Shown: piece by piece, positions 49,331 to 58,438 of the stretch | Layout of the letters: each line of letters opens with the position of its first letter | Numbering within the stretch: position 1 is the stretch's first letter | Assembly (NCBI RefSeq): GCF_030162935.1 | Contig: NZ_JASAUZ010000004.1 | Location: 33,418 to 97,417 of the forward strand | Reading direction: 5' to 3' | Source of the DNA: Comamonas halotolerans | GTDB lineage: Bacteria; Pseudomonadota; Gammaproteobacteria; Burkholderiales; Burkholderiaceae_C | DNA length: 64,000 nucleotides | Translations under genes and position numbers: made by a program | Notes under the pieces: generated by a model | What the model was told of the DNA's origin: nothing | What the model saw: the letters and a program-made list of their open reading frames with translations, nothing else | The model's database searches: none

Positions 49331-49399
49331 TCAGGCGAGCAGGGGGGTGCGTTTGCGATCACGTTCGTCTTCAGGCCAAATAGAAAAGATGGTATTCAT
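49331..49399 (-). CDS. Short peptide ORF B of the WPEDERDRKR array, 22 aa
   Basis: Starts MNTIFSIWPEDERD and ends RKRTPLLA. AAGGA lies about a dozen bases before the ATG. The leader shares CGTTGAAGAA with that of copy C, so the repeat unit extends into the 5' region. Core residues match copies A and C exactly. Confidence 0.6.
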   Translation of the reverse strand: MNTIFSIWPEDERDRKRTPLLA

Positions 49400-49481
49400 G
49401 GTGGTATCAGTTCCTTGTGTGTTCTTCAACGCTGCTCGTGAAACATTGGTTGACAGAACTTCCAAATTTTTTTGCTTGGGC

Positions 49482-49556
49482 TTAGATGCGGACAGGAGCG
49501 CGTTTGCGGTCGCGCTCATCTTCAGGCCAAACAGTCAGAACAGAGATGGTTTTCAT
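49482..49556 (-). CDS. Short peptide ORF A of the WPEDERDRKR array, 24 aa
   Basis: Starts MKTISVLTVWPEDERD and ends RKRAPVRI. AAGGAGA lies about eight bases before the ATG at 49556. It is first in the array on the minus strand and is divergent from the LysE exporter gene. The peptide is strongly charged, with an aromatic Trp before the core; no signal peptide or membrane helix. Confidence 0.62.
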   Translation of the reverse strand: MKTISVLTVWPEDERDRKRAPVRI

Positions 49557-49581
49557 GGGGATGTTCTCCTTATGTAAGAGA

Positions 49582-49607
49582 AACAACGTGACGGATCTGA
49601 ACAACGT
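49582..49607. repeat. Direct repeat AACAACGT upstream of peptide ORF A
   Basis: AACAACGT at 49582-49589 and 49600-49607, 18 bases apart start to start, in the divergent region between ORF A and the LysE gene. Spacing of nearly two helical turns could suit a regulator. Confidence 0.35.
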
Positions 49608-49743
49608 TGACAGTCAAAAGTAAAAAAATGCACGGTTTTTATGGGGCTGTTCTGCGGGTCAAGAGACCGTATCTAATTGCCTAGAATGAAGTGTTTTGCA
49701 GCTTTGGAATCAGCCCGCTTGCAGTGTGGATGGAGTGCTTGGC

Positions 49744-50406
49744 ATGTCTTGGGATTTGTGGCTTCTATATGTGTCTTTGGCGACTGCGGTGATCGTTTCG
49801 CCAGGTCCATCGGCGTTACTTTGTGTTTCACATGGAGTCAGCCATGGAGCGCGTAAGACTGTGGCGACCATCGTCGGAGGGATTACTGCCTCAATGACTT
49901 TGATGTTGCTCTCTGCGCTTGGTCTGGGTGCAGTGATTGCAGCATCTGATACTTTGTTTCATGCAATCAAATGGGCAGGCGCTGCCTATCTGGTGTATTT
50001 GGGGATCAGCACTTGGCGCAGCAAGCCTGAGAGAGCTGAGCCTGACGAGGTCGACATTGTGGTGGCTTCATTGCCGGAGCCTTCTGCGGGAGCAGTGTCT
50101 GGTACCACCTGGAAGCAGCTTTACCGTAAAGGCTTCATGGTGGGTATTGGCAATCCGAAAGACCTACTGTTTTTCAGCGCCTTGTTCCCTCAGTTCATGA
50201 ATCCTGCCGAGGCGATTGCTGCGCAACTGATCATCCTGGGCGTGACCTGGATGATGCTGGATGGCACCATCATGTTTGCTTATGCCGTCTGTGGTTCCAA
50301 AGTCATTGCGCGTATGGGACGTGGTGGTGTGGGCCGCTGGTTTCAGCGTGTGACAGGCGGCGCATTCATTGCTGCCGGTGGTGCACTGGCGGCATCTAAC
50401 CGCTGA
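49744..50406 (+). CDS. LysE/RhtB family amino-acid exporter
   Basis: A 220-residue inner-membrane exporter with about six helices. LATAVIVSPGPSALLCVSHG at the N-terminus and GFMVGIGNPKDLLFFSALFP in the middle are the family signatures. The substrate, an amino acid or homoserine lactone-like compound, is unknown. GGAG lies nine bases before the ATG at 49744. It is divergent from the peptide array. Confidence 0.92.
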   Translation: MSWDLWLLYVSLATAVIVSPGPSALLCVSHGVSHGARKTVATIVGGITASMTLMLLSALGLGAVIAASDTLFHAIKWAGAAYLVYLGISTWRSKPERAEPDEVDIVVASLPEPSAGAVSGTTWKQLYRKGFMVGIGNPKDLLFFSALFPQFMNPAEAIAAQLIILGVTWMMLDGTIMFAYAVCGSKVIARMGRGGVGRWFQRVTGGAFIAAGGALAASNR

Positions 50407-50425
50407 GCGTAGCGAATACGCGCAC

Positions 50426-50453
50426 CTCGCTGTTCGTTTTATCGAACAGCGAG
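50426..50453. terminator. Strong hairpin after the LysE gene
   Basis: CTCGCTGTTCG, loop TTTTAT, CGAACAGCGAG: a perfect 11-bp stem starting 20 bases after the stop. There is no T tract on either strand, so termination is not certain. Confidence 0.5.
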
Positions 50454-50518
50454 CAAGTCAGTTGGGCCTCTTGTGGGCGATCTGGGCTGGGGCAGATATT
50501 GCTGCGCTTGAAAATTGG

Positions 50519-50640
50519 AGATAGCAGATAGCAGATAGCAGATAGCAGATAGCAGATAGCAGATAGCAGATAGCAGATAGCAGATAGCAGATAGCAGATA
50601 GCAGATAGCAGATAGCAGATAGCAGATAGCAGATAGCAGA
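50519..50640. repeat. Heptanucleotide tandem repeat (AGATAGC)17
   Basis: A perfect array of AGATAGC, 122 bases or about 17.4 copies. It ends three bases before the stop codon of the convergent ABC-F gene, so it lies in the 3' region of both neighbours. On the minus strand it is open in all frames and would read as repeated AICYLLS. Confidence 0.97.
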
Positions 50641-50643
50641 GGC

Positions 50644-52629
50644 CTAGCTGATCAAGCCTGCAGCTTGTGAAAGCTGCTCGATTTCCTCGCTCAACTCCAA
50701 CCAACGCTCTTCCAGCATATCCAGCTCATCGCCCACAATTTTCAGGCGCTTACCTGCTTCGGCAATTTCTGCGGGGGGAATTGGTGTTGCCAGCTTTTCT
50801 TCCAGTTGCGCTCTTTCTGTAGACAGCGCTGCCATCTTTTTATCAACCTGTTCCAGTTCCTTTTTTAAAGGCCTGGTTTTTTCGCTGAGTTGCTGGCGTG
50901 CTGCTGCAGCAAGTTTGCGGGCTTCTCGCTGATCGACAACTGGAGCTGCTTGTGTTGAAACAGGTGAATGAATGACTACCTGCTGCAATTGGGCTTGCTT
51001 GGCTTCTTCGCGCAAGCGCTTGGACTCATCCAGCAGGTAGCGCTGGTAGTCGTCCAGGTCGCCATCGAATGGCCCCACAACGCCACGCCCGACCATCCAG
51101 AAGTCCTCGCACACGGCACGCAACAGGTGGCGGTCGTGCGAGACCAGCATCACCGTACCGTCAAAGTCATTGATGGCCATGGCCAACGCTTCCCGAGTTG
51201 CAAGATCCAGGTGGTTGGTGGGCTCGTCCAACAGCAACAGGTTGGGGCGCTGCCAGACGATCATGGCTAGCACCAAGCGGGCTTTTTCTCCGCCACTCAT
51301 GCTTCCAACGGTTTGCTTGACCATGTCACCGCTGAAGTTGAAAGTGCCTAACCAGTTGCGCAAATCTTGCTCGCGGCTGGCAGCTGGCGCATCAGCACCC
51401 AGATCCTTGGCAAGGCGCGTCATATGTTGCAGCGGATTTTCGTCGGGGCGTAGCACGTCCAGTTCCTGCTGGGCAAAGTAACCTATGTTCAGCCCCTTGC
51501 CTTCGGTGATCTTGCCTGCCAGCGCGCCCATTGTGCGTGCAATGGTTTTGACCAGAGTCGATTTGCCCTGGCCATTGGCACCCAGGATACCGATACGCTG
51601 GCCGGCAAGCACAGAGCGGTTCACACCACGCAAGATCACGGTTTCATTGCCGGCTTCATCCTTGTAACCAAAGCTGGCATCGGAAATTGCCAGCATGGGA
51701 TTGGGCAGGTTGTTAGGTTCTTTGAATTCGAAGGTGAACTCAGCATCTGCCAGCACGGGGGCCACTTTTTCCATGCGTTCAATCTGCTTCATGCGGCTTT
51801 GCGCCTGCTTGGCCTTCGTAGCTTTGGCTTTGAAGCGGTCAATGAACTTTTGCAGGTGTGCAATCTTGTCTTGCTGCTTGTCGAAAGCTGATTGCTGTAG
51901 TTCCAAATGCTGGGCATGCAGCTCTTCAAATTTGCTGTAGTTGCCACCGTAACGTGTGATCTGGCCGCTCGCAAGGTTCAGTGTGACACTGGTCACTGCA
52001 TCCAGAAACTCTCGGTCGTGCGAGATCACAATCATGGTGCCGGGATAGCGGTTGAGCCACGCTTCCAGCCAGACCAGTGCATCCAAGTCCAGGTGGTTGG
52101 TGGGTTCGTCCAAGAGCAGCAAGTCGGAGGGGCACATCAGCGCACGGGCCAGTTGAAGGCGCATGCGCCAGCCACCAGAGAAGCTGTTGACCGGGTGTTC
52201 CAATTCACTGGTCTTGAAGCCCAGACCCAGAATCAATGCCTGCGCGCGTGCAGTGGCATCGTGGGCGCCTGCATCTTGCAAGTCGGCATGGGCTTGGGCA
52301 ATCGCCATGCCATCACCAGAGGTTTCGGCAGCTTGTAGGCGTGCTTGTACTTCCGACAGTCGGGTATCGCCATCCAGCACGAACTGGGTGGCTGATTCTT
52401 CGGTTTCAGGCATGTGCTGGGCAACCTGTGCCATGCGCCATGTCGGAGGAATGAAAAAGTCACCACTGTCTTCGTGCAGCGTGCCGTTCAGCAATGCGAA
52501 CAGTGATGATTTGCCAGCCCCGTTACGGCCAACCAAGCCGACATGCTCGCCGGGGTTGATGGTGGCATTGACGCTGTCGAGCACTACTTTGGTGCCGCGG
52601 CGCAGGGTGACGTTTTTCAGGGTAATCAT
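50644..52629 (-). CDS. ABC-F family ATPase, YheS type
   Basis: A 661-residue soluble twin ABC protein. Walker A motifs are GLVGRNGAGKSS and GILGANGQGKST; signatures are SFSGGWRMRLQLARAL and MSGGEKARLVLAMI; LLLLDEPTNHLDL occurs in both halves. The linker contains KATKAKQAQSRMKQIERMEK, as in YheS, and the C-terminus is coiled coil. ABC-F proteins act on the ribosome. The ATG at 52629 matches the family. Confidence 0.95.
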   Translation of the reverse strand: MITLKNVTLRRGTKVVLDSVNATINPGEHVGLVGRNGAGKSSLFALLNGTLHEDSGDFFIPPTWRMAQVAQHMPETEESATQFVLDGDTRLSEVQARLQAAETSGDGMAIAQAHADLQDAGAHDATARAQALILGLGFKTSELEHPVNSFSGGWRMRLQLARALMCPSDLLLLDEPTNHLDLDALVWLEAWLNRYPGTMIVISHDREFLDAVTSVTLNLASGQITRYGGNYSKFEELHAQHLELQQSAFDKQQDKIAHLQKFIDRFKAKATKAKQAQSRMKQIERMEKVAPVLADAEFTFEFKEPNNLPNPMLAISDASFGYKDEAGNETVILRGVNRSVLAGQRIGILGANGQGKSTLVKTIARTMGALAGKITEGKGLNIGYFAQQELDVLRPDENPLQHMTRLAKDLGADAPAASREQDLRNWLGTFNFSGDMVKQTVGSMSGGEKARLVLAMIVWQRPNLLLLDEPTNHLDLATREALAMAINDFDGTVMLVSHDRHLLRAVCEDFWMVGRGVVGPFDGDLDDYQRYLLDESKRLREEAKQAQLQQVVIHSPVSTQAAPVVDQREARKLAAAARQQLSEKTRPLKKELEQVDKKMAALSTERAQLEEKLATPIPPAEIAEAGKRLKIVGDELDMLEERWLELSEEIEQLSQAAGLIS

Positions 52630-52719
52630 CGACTGTCTAAGAAAAAAGCACACCCGCAGAGGTTGCCCATCGTGCGGGTAAAAAATCAGATAGGGTGAGG
52701 CCTCACAGCATCCAGCGGG

Positions 52720-53649
52720 TTATTGTGCCGTGCGTTGGGCTTGGGCGAGCAGCTCCTGCTTGGTGACCAGCAACACGGCGTCTTCGCCCACGCTGGTGTC
52801 CAGCCAGTAGACCAGCATTTCGGGGAATGCGGCTTCAAAGAAAGGGCGTTCATTGCCGATTTCCAGAACCAGGACTGCATCATCATTCATGCATGCAGGG
52901 GCATCGGCAAACAGTTGGCGTATGAAGTCCATGCCATCCATACCACCGGCAAGAGCCAGTGCAGGCTCTGCCAGATATTCGGCAGGAAGTTTGGACATGC
53001 TGTCAGCGTTCACATACGGAGGGTTGCACAAAATCAGATCCCAGGGGCCTGGGACTTTGGACAACCCATCGGTCTCTACCAAGGTGACACGGTCTTGCAG
53101 GCCGTGTTTGTCTACATTGATGCGAGCTACGGCCAGTGCATCGGTGGATAAGTCTCCTCCGGTCACATGAACTTCGGGGTAGGCCATGGCAGCCAAGCAG
53201 GCCAGAGAGCCATTGCCGGTGCACAGATCCAGTACGTTCTTGGTTTTGTCCGAGAGAAAGTGGTCAATGCTTCCATCAGCCAACAATTCCGCAATAAAAC
53301 TGCGCGGCACAATGGAGCGCTCATCAATGTAGAACGGCACACCCATGAGCCATGCTTCATTGGTGAGATAGGCCGCAGGTTTGCGTGTGTCTATACGTTC
53401 TTTGAAAAGCCTGGCAACCTGAGCTTGCTGTTCAGGTGTCACGGCTTGGTTTTCCACAGACTCTTCTTCATTGCCCAAAGGGGCATCAATAGGCAAATCC
53501 AGCTTCCACAGCACCAGCCAGATGGCTTCTTCTTCGGCATTTGCAGTGCCATGCCCAAAGCCTACGCCTGCCTGTTCCAGGCATTGGGTACCGCTTGCAA
53601 TCAGCTCACCAACAGTGCAGCCATGGGGGAGGGTGTAAGCATGGCTCAT
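52720..53649 (-). CDS. prmB: Ribosomal protein L3 glutamine methyltransferase
   Basis: N5-glutamine methyltransferase of L3, 309 residues. AdoMet-binding [20 protein letters not shown] and the NPPY motif in [20 protein letters not shown] are diagnostic, with the family-typical [11 protein letters not shown] before them. Its start overlaps the dapE stop by four bases. Confidence 0.95.
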   Translation of the reverse strand: MSHAYTLPHGCTVGELIASGTQCLEQAGVGFGHGTANAEEEAIWLVLWKLDLPIDAPLGNEEESVENQAVTPEQQAQVARLFKERIDTRKPAAYLTNEAWLMGVPFYIDERSIVPRSFIAELLADGSIDHFLSDKTKNVLDLCTGNGSLACLAAMAYPEVHVTGGDLSTDALAVARINVDKHGLQDRVTLVETDGLSKVPGPWDLILCNPPYVNADSMSKLPAEYLAEPALALAGGMDGMDFIRQLFADAPACMNDDAVLVLEIGNERPFFEAAFPEMLVYWLDTSVGEDAVLLVTKQELLAQAQRTAQ

Positions 53650-54833
53650 GCTGCTGCACCTTGTTCTAGGTTGGAGGTTTGCAAGCGTGTATGCAGGTTG
53701 ACCAGCATGCGGCGGTAGATGTTTTTCAGTGGCTCCACATCAGCGACAAAGATATGCTCGTCAATTTTGTGGATGGTGGCATTGGGAGGGCCCAGCTCAA
53801 TCACTTGTGAGCAGACCTTGGCAATGAAACGGCCATCGCTGGTGCCGCCGGTGGTGGATAACTCGGTCTCCAGGCCCGTTTCAGCGCGGATGGCTTGTTG
53901 CGCTGCCTCCACGAGGTCACCGGGCGTGGTCAAAAAGGGTTCTCCAGACAGACTCCAGGTCAGGTCGTATTCCAGGGCGTGCTTGTCCAATACCGATTTG
54001 ACCCGCTGTTTCAGGCTTTCTGCCGTGTTTTCCGAGCTGTAGCGGAAGTTGAAGTCAATCACGACTTCACCAGGTATTACATTGGACGCTCCGGTGCCAC
54101 CGTGAATATTGCTGATTTGCCAGCTGGTGGGTGGAAAAAAGTCGTTGCCCTTGTCCCACTCGATACTGGCCAATTCGGTCAGCGCCGGAAGGGCTTGGTG
54201 AATGGGGTTGCGTGCCAGCTGCGGATATGCAATATGGCCCTGAACGCCTTCCACGGTCAGGCGGCCGCCGAGAGAGCCTCGACGGCCATTTTTGATCATG
54301 TCTCCGGTTTGTTTGACAGCAGTGGGCTCACCCACAATGCACCAGTCCATGGGCTCTTGGCGCGCTTGTAATGCTTGCACCACAATTTTGGTGCCATCAT
54401 GCCCGGGGCCTTCTTCATCGCTGGTCAGCAAGAAAGCAATATCCAGTGGTGTTTCTCGGTTTTCTGCCAGGAACTCCTCCACGGCAACCACAAAGGCGGC
54501 AATTGAAGTCTTCATGTCGCTGGCACCGCGACCAAACAGCTTGCCGTCATGGTAGGTCGGTGTAAAAGGCGGATGTGACCATTGAGCGGCAGGCCCAGTG
54601 GGCACCACATCCGTGTGGCCGGCAAATATCAGGGTTTTGGCGCTGGCTTGCCCGGTGCGGCGTACGGCCCAGAGATTGTGTACCCGAAATGTGTCCGGGC
54701 CGCCGTCCATGCGTTCGCATTGGAAGCCCAATGTGCCCAAACGCTCTGCGAGCAGTTCCAGACAACCCGCGTCTTCTGGTGTGATGGAGGGGCGGCTGAT
54801 CAGTTGCTCAGCCAGTTGCAGGGTGCGAGACAT
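53646..54833 (-). CDS. dapE: Succinyl-diaminopimelate desuccinylase
   Basis: M20 metallopeptidase of 395 residues in lysine and peptidoglycan precursor synthesis. [20 protein letters not shown] and [20 protein letters not shown] hold metal ligands, [20 protein letters not shown] the catalytic Glu, and [20 protein letters not shown] the C-terminal ligand region. It overlaps prmB and lies 63 bases after pilU. Confidence 0.97.
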   Translation of the reverse strand: MSRTLQLAEQLISRPSITPEDAGCLELLAERLGTLGFQCERMDGGPDTFRVHNLWAVRRTGQASAKTLIFAGHTDVVPTGPAAQWSHPPFTPTYHDGKLFGRGASDMKTSIAAFVVAVEEFLAENRETPLDIAFLLTSDEEGPGHDGTKIVVQALQARQEPMDWCIVGEPTAVKQTGDMIKNGRRGSLGGRLTVEGVQGHIAYPQLARNPIHQALPALTELASIEWDKGNDFFPPTSWQISNIHGGTGASNVIPGEVVIDFNFRYSSENTAESLKQRVKSVLDKHALEYDLTWSLSGEPFLTTPGDLVEAAQQAIRAETGLETELSTTGGTSDGRFIAKVCSQVIELGPPNATIHKIDEHIFVADVEPLKNIYRRMLVNLHTRLQTSNLEQGAAA

Positions 54834-54850
54834 GAGAGAAATCCAAGTGG

Positions 54851-54898
54851 GGCTGCACGCTCGGTGCAGCCGACCCCCAGGTCTGCACCTGGGGTTTT
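54851..54898 (+). terminator. Double hairpin between pilU and dapE
   Basis: GGCTGCAC/GTGCAGCC (54851-54871) and CCCCAGGT/ACCTGGGG (54875-54894). A T run follows only on the plus strand, opposite to the genes, so it may be a processing or stabilising structure for the pilU-dapE mRNA. Confidence 0.5.
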
Positions 54899-56069
54899 AT
54901 GTTTTAGGGCCAGTGTTCAGCAACATTTCGCCAAACTCAGGCAGGGCCGGTATGAGCTCTTGAATCGCTGGTGATGCTGCTTGCACAGTCTTGACCGGAG
55001 CGATGCTTTGAGGCGCATTTTGCAGGCGCCACATCAAGTTGGTGGGAGAGTCTGCATTGGCCAAGCCTTCATCACGGTCAATTGTGCCATTGCTGATGAG
55101 CTCTGCCAGGGCTTCTTCAAAGGTTTGCGAGCCTTGGGCCATGGACTTTTCCATGCTGTCGCTCACACCGGAGAAGTCGCCTTTCTCTATCAGTTCGGAT
55201 ACCAGCTTGGTGTTGAGAAGCACTTCCACGGCAGGGACGCGATGTCCAGAGGGAGTGCGCAGCAAGCGCTGAGTGACGATTGATTTGAGTGACGAGGACA
55301 AATCTCCCAGCATGGTGGCGCGAACCTCCACAGGGTAGAAACTCAAAATACGGTTGAGTGCGTGGTAACTGTTGTTGCCGTGCAGAGTGGCTAAGACCAG
55401 GTGGCCGGATTGTGAATACGAAATGGCTGCTGACATGGTTTCTCGATCACGGATCTCACCAATCAAGATCACATCTGGTGATTGCCGCAGTGCATTTTTC
55501 AGTGCAACCTGCAGTGATTGCGTATCGCTGCCCACCTCACGCTGGTTGACAATGGAGCGCTTGTTGCGGAACTGGAACTCGATAGGGTCTTCAATCGTGA
55601 GTATGTGGCCGGATTTGTGTTCGTTGCGATGGTCAATCATTGCAGCGAGCGTGGTGCTTTTGCCTGAACCTGTAGCACCGACAACCAAGATCAGTCCACG
55701 CTTTTGCAAGATCAAACTTTCCAGAATGGGAGGAAGGTTTAGATCCTTGAGCATCGGTACCTGCTGGGAAATAAATCGAACCACCACTGCAATAGAGCCG
55801 CGTTGGCGCATGGCACTGATACGAAAGCGACCCACACCTTTGAGTGGAACTGCCAGATTGAGCTCACCGGATTCAAGCAATGATTCCATGGCCTGGGGGG
55901 ACACTACTTCGGAAAGCAATGCGCGCGGTGCATCGGGAGGCAGCAACTGGTTGTTGATGGGGATGCATTCACCATCTATTTTGATCAGTGCAGGCGAATT
56001 GGCAGACAGGTAAACGTCAGATGCTTTTTTCTCAGCCATCAAACGCAGAATGCGTTGCATCATGCTCAT
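54897..56069 (-). CDS. pilU: Twitching motility ATPase PilU
   Basis: A 390-residue PilT-like secretion ATPase, a retraction-motor accessory of type IV pili. VVGATGSGKSTTLAAMIDHR is Walker A, LTIEDPIEFQFRNKRSIVNQ the Asp box, VILIGEIRDRETMSAAI Walker B and HLVLATLHGNNSYHALNRIL the His box. The C-terminal tail is longer than in PilT. It sits within the dap cluster. Confidence 0.92.
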   Translation of the reverse strand: MSMMQRILRLMAEKKASDVYLSANSPALIKIDGECIPINNQLLPPDAPRALLSEVVSPQAMESLLESGELNLAVPLKGVGRFRISAMRQRGSIAVVVRFISQQVPMLKDLNLPPILESLILQKRGLILVVGATGSGKSTTLAAMIDHRNEHKSGHILTIEDPIEFQFRNKRSIVNQREVGSDTQSLQVALKNALRQSPDVILIGEIRDRETMSAAISYSQSGHLVLATLHGNNSYHALNRILSFYPVEVRATMLGDLSSSLKSIVTQRLLRTPSGHRVPAVEVLLNTKLVSELIEKGDFSGVSDSMEKSMAQGSQTFEEALAELISNGTIDRDEGLANADSPTNLMWRLQNAPQSIAPVKTVQAASPAIQELIPALPEFGEMLLNTGPKT

Positions 56070-56191
56070 GCGCTAAACCTTGTTGTAGTGTTTGAAAACT
56101 CGCGAATCCCTCGCTTTGGCAAGTCTGCCGCAAAAAGAAGCAAAAAAAAGCCGGACAATTTGTCCGGCATCAGAGGTGAATCAACTGGTTA

Positions 56192-57025
56192 TCAATCGCG
56201 CAGCAGATCGTTCAGGCTCGTTGTCGAGCGGGTCTTGGCATCCACGGTTTTCACAATGATGGCGGCGTACATGGAGTAGTCCTTGCCGTCTTTGGTCTTC
56301 TTGGGCAGATTGCCAGAAACCACCACCGAACCAGCAGGCACGCGACCATAAGTGATCTCGCCAGTCTCACGGTTGAAGATAGGTGTGGACTGACCGATAT
56401 ACACACCCATGGAGATCACGGAGTTCTCTTCGACGATAACGCCCTCGACCACTTCAGAGCGCGCGCCGATGAAACAGTTATCTTCGATGATGGTTGGATT
56501 GGCTTGAAGAGGCTCGAGCACGCCACCCAGGCCCACGCCGCCAGAGAGGTGAACGTTTTTGCCAACTTGTGCGCATGAGCCCACAGTGGCCCAGGTGTCG
56601 ACCATGGTGCCTTCATCCACATAAGCGCCAATGTTCACGTAAGAAGGCATCAAAATGGCGCCCCTGGCAATGAAGGAGCCACGGCGGGCCACGGCAGGGG
56701 GCACCACGCGCACACCAGTCGCGGCGATTTCGGTTTCCGTCATGCCTTCGTACTTTGTGGGGACTTTGTCGAAGAAATTCAGGTCGCCAGATGAGATCAG
56801 CTTGTTGTCATTGAGGCGGAAGGACAGGAGCACCGCTTTTTTGAGCCACTGATGAACAGTCCATTGACCTACGCCTTCGCGAGAAGCAACTCGCAATGTG
56901 CCATTGTTCAATGCGTTGAGTGCGAACTCAACAGCCTCAACCACTTCCTTGGGCGCAGCCTTGGCGGAGATTTCCGCACGGTTTTCCCAGGCTTGGTCGA
57001 TGATTTGCTGCAGTTGTTGGGTCAT
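56192..57025 (-). CDS. dapD: Tetrahydrodipicolinate N-succinyltransferase
   Basis: A 277-residue acyltransferase of lysine synthesis with a left-handed beta-helix ([40 protein letters not shown]). It begins [20 protein letters not shown]. It is nine bases downstream of dapC on the same strand. Confidence 0.98.
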   Translation of the reverse strand: MTQQLQQIIDQAWENRAEISAKAAPKEVVEAVEFALNALNNGTLRVASREGVGQWTVHQWLKKAVLLSFRLNDNKLISSGDLNFFDKVPTKYEGMTETEIAATGVRVVPPAVARRGSFIARGAILMPSYVNIGAYVDEGTMVDTWATVGSCAQVGKNVHLSGGVGLGGVLEPLQANPTIIEDNCFIGARSEVVEGVIVEENSVISMGVYIGQSTPIFNRETGEITYGRVPAGSVVVSGNLPKKTKDGKDYSMYAAIIVKTVDAKTRSTTSLNDLLRD

Positions 57026-57034
57026 AACAGTGAT

Positions 57035-58240
57035 TTACTTGACGTTCTTTTGAATGAAATCCGCGATGCGCTGAGCTGCCTCGACGCACTCAGCCGTCTC
57101 TGCCACAAGAGCCAGACGTACACGTTGCGCACCGGGGTTGTGTCCTTGCACATTTCGTGCCAGATAGCTTCCAGGCAGCACGGTCACATGGCTTTGCGCG
57201 AACAACTCGCGTGCAAACTCGGTTTCGCTCATACCCAGGGCATCGGGGATGCGTGGCCAGAGATAGAAGCTGGCGTCGGGCAGACGCACATCCATCACTG
57301 GTGAGAGAATTGGCATCACTGCAGCGAATTTCTCTTTGTATAGCGCGCGATTGTGAGCCACATGGGCTTCATCGGACCAAGCCGCAATTGATGCGTGCTG
57401 AATGGGCAACCCCATGGCTCCACCGTGGTAGGTTCGGTAGAGTAAAAAAGACTTGAGCAAACGCGCATCGCCAGCAACAAAGCCACTGCGCAGGCCTGGC
57501 ACATTGCTGCGTTTGGACAGGCTGGTGAAAGCCACAAGATTGCGAAAATCTTCACGACCTAGCTGCGACGCTGCTTCCAGACCACCCAGAGGCGCTTCTT
57601 CGCGGAAATAGATTTCGCTGTAGCACTCATCCGAGGCGATCACAAAGCCATAGCGATCAGACAGCTCGAACAGCTTCTTCCATTCGCTCAGTGGCATCAC
57701 GGCTCCGGTGGGATTGCCGGGTGAACAGACATACATCAACTGGGTTTTCGCCCAGACATCGACAGGCACACTGTCCCAATCCACGGCAAAGTTGCGTGCA
57801 GGGTCGCTGGAGACGAAATAAGGCTGAGCCCCTGCAAGTAGTGCCGCACCTTCGTAGATTTGATAGAAGGGGTTGGGGCACAAAACCGTCGCACCTGCTT
57901 GCGTGGGATCAATCACGGTCTGGGCGAACGAGAACAATGCTTCACGCGAGCCATTAACGGGCAAAATTTGCGTGGCAGCGTCCACATTGATGTGGTAGCG
58001 GCGCTGAAGCCAATCACTGCATGCATGGCGCAAATGCGCATCGCCCGCGGTAGCTGGGTAAGTGGCCAAGCCTGCGAGGTTGTCAGTCAGACTGGTCTGA
58101 ATGAAGGGGGGCGTTTCGTGCCGGGGCTCACCAATGCCCAAGCTGATGTGGCGCAGTTGTGCAGGTGGTGTGACTCCCGCAAGCAGTTGGCGCAGCCGTT
58201 CAAAGGGGTAAGGCTGAAGTTGTTGGAGCAGCGGATTCAT
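57035..58240 (-). CDS. dapC: Succinyldiaminopimelate transaminase
   Basis: A 401-residue PLP aminotransferase producing N-succinyl-LL-2-amino-6-ketopimelate's amino form. VLCPNPFYQIYEGAALLAGA and MYVCSPGNPTGAVMPLSEWK bind the cofactor, with the PLP Lys in TSLSKRSNVPGLRSGFVAGD. It heads the dapC-dapD-pilU-dapE-prmB run. Confidence 0.95.
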   Translation of the reverse strand: MNPLLQQLQPYPFERLRQLLAGVTPPAQLRHISLGIGEPRHETPPFIQTSLTDNLAGLATYPATAGDAHLRHACSDWLQRRYHINVDAATQILPVNGSREALFSFAQTVIDPTQAGATVLCPNPFYQIYEGAALLAGAQPYFVSSDPARNFAVDWDSVPVDVWAKTQLMYVCSPGNPTGAVMPLSEWKKLFELSDRYGFVIASDECYSEIYFREEAPLGGLEAASQLGREDFRNLVAFTSLSKRSNVPGLRSGFVAGDARLLKSFLLYRTYHGGAMGLPIQHASIAAWSDEAHVAHNRALYKEKFAAVMPILSPVMDVRLPDASFYLWPRIPDALGMSETEFARELFAQSHVTVLPGSYLARNVQGHNPGAQRVRLALVAETAECVEAAQRIADFIQKNVK

Positions 58241-58438
58241 GATCCAAATATTATGTGCCGAGATTCAGCCTCGTAGCTGATCTTTATGCGTAATTTCATT
58301 GGAATGCATGCAGGGATTGCATGAATGTCGCGCTGACTTGCGTACAGATTACATCTGCTCCTAGGAAAAATCCGGGGATAGCCATGAATGCGCCCACGGT
58401 AAAAACCTTTTGATACAAATTCAAAAGGAGAGTGGAGC

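Noticed and set aside
49080..49556. Interpretation of the short ORFs as a precursor array for a ribosomally made modified peptide.
   Set aside because: The conserved part is a charged core without leader/core layout, and no modification enzyme lies nearby. The array is kept as unknown.
50396..50704. ORF on the minus strand with repeated AICYLLS, looking like a repetitive membrane peptide.
   Set aside because: It is only the translation of the 7-bp tandem repeat, which is open in every minus-strand frame; no start signal precedes it.
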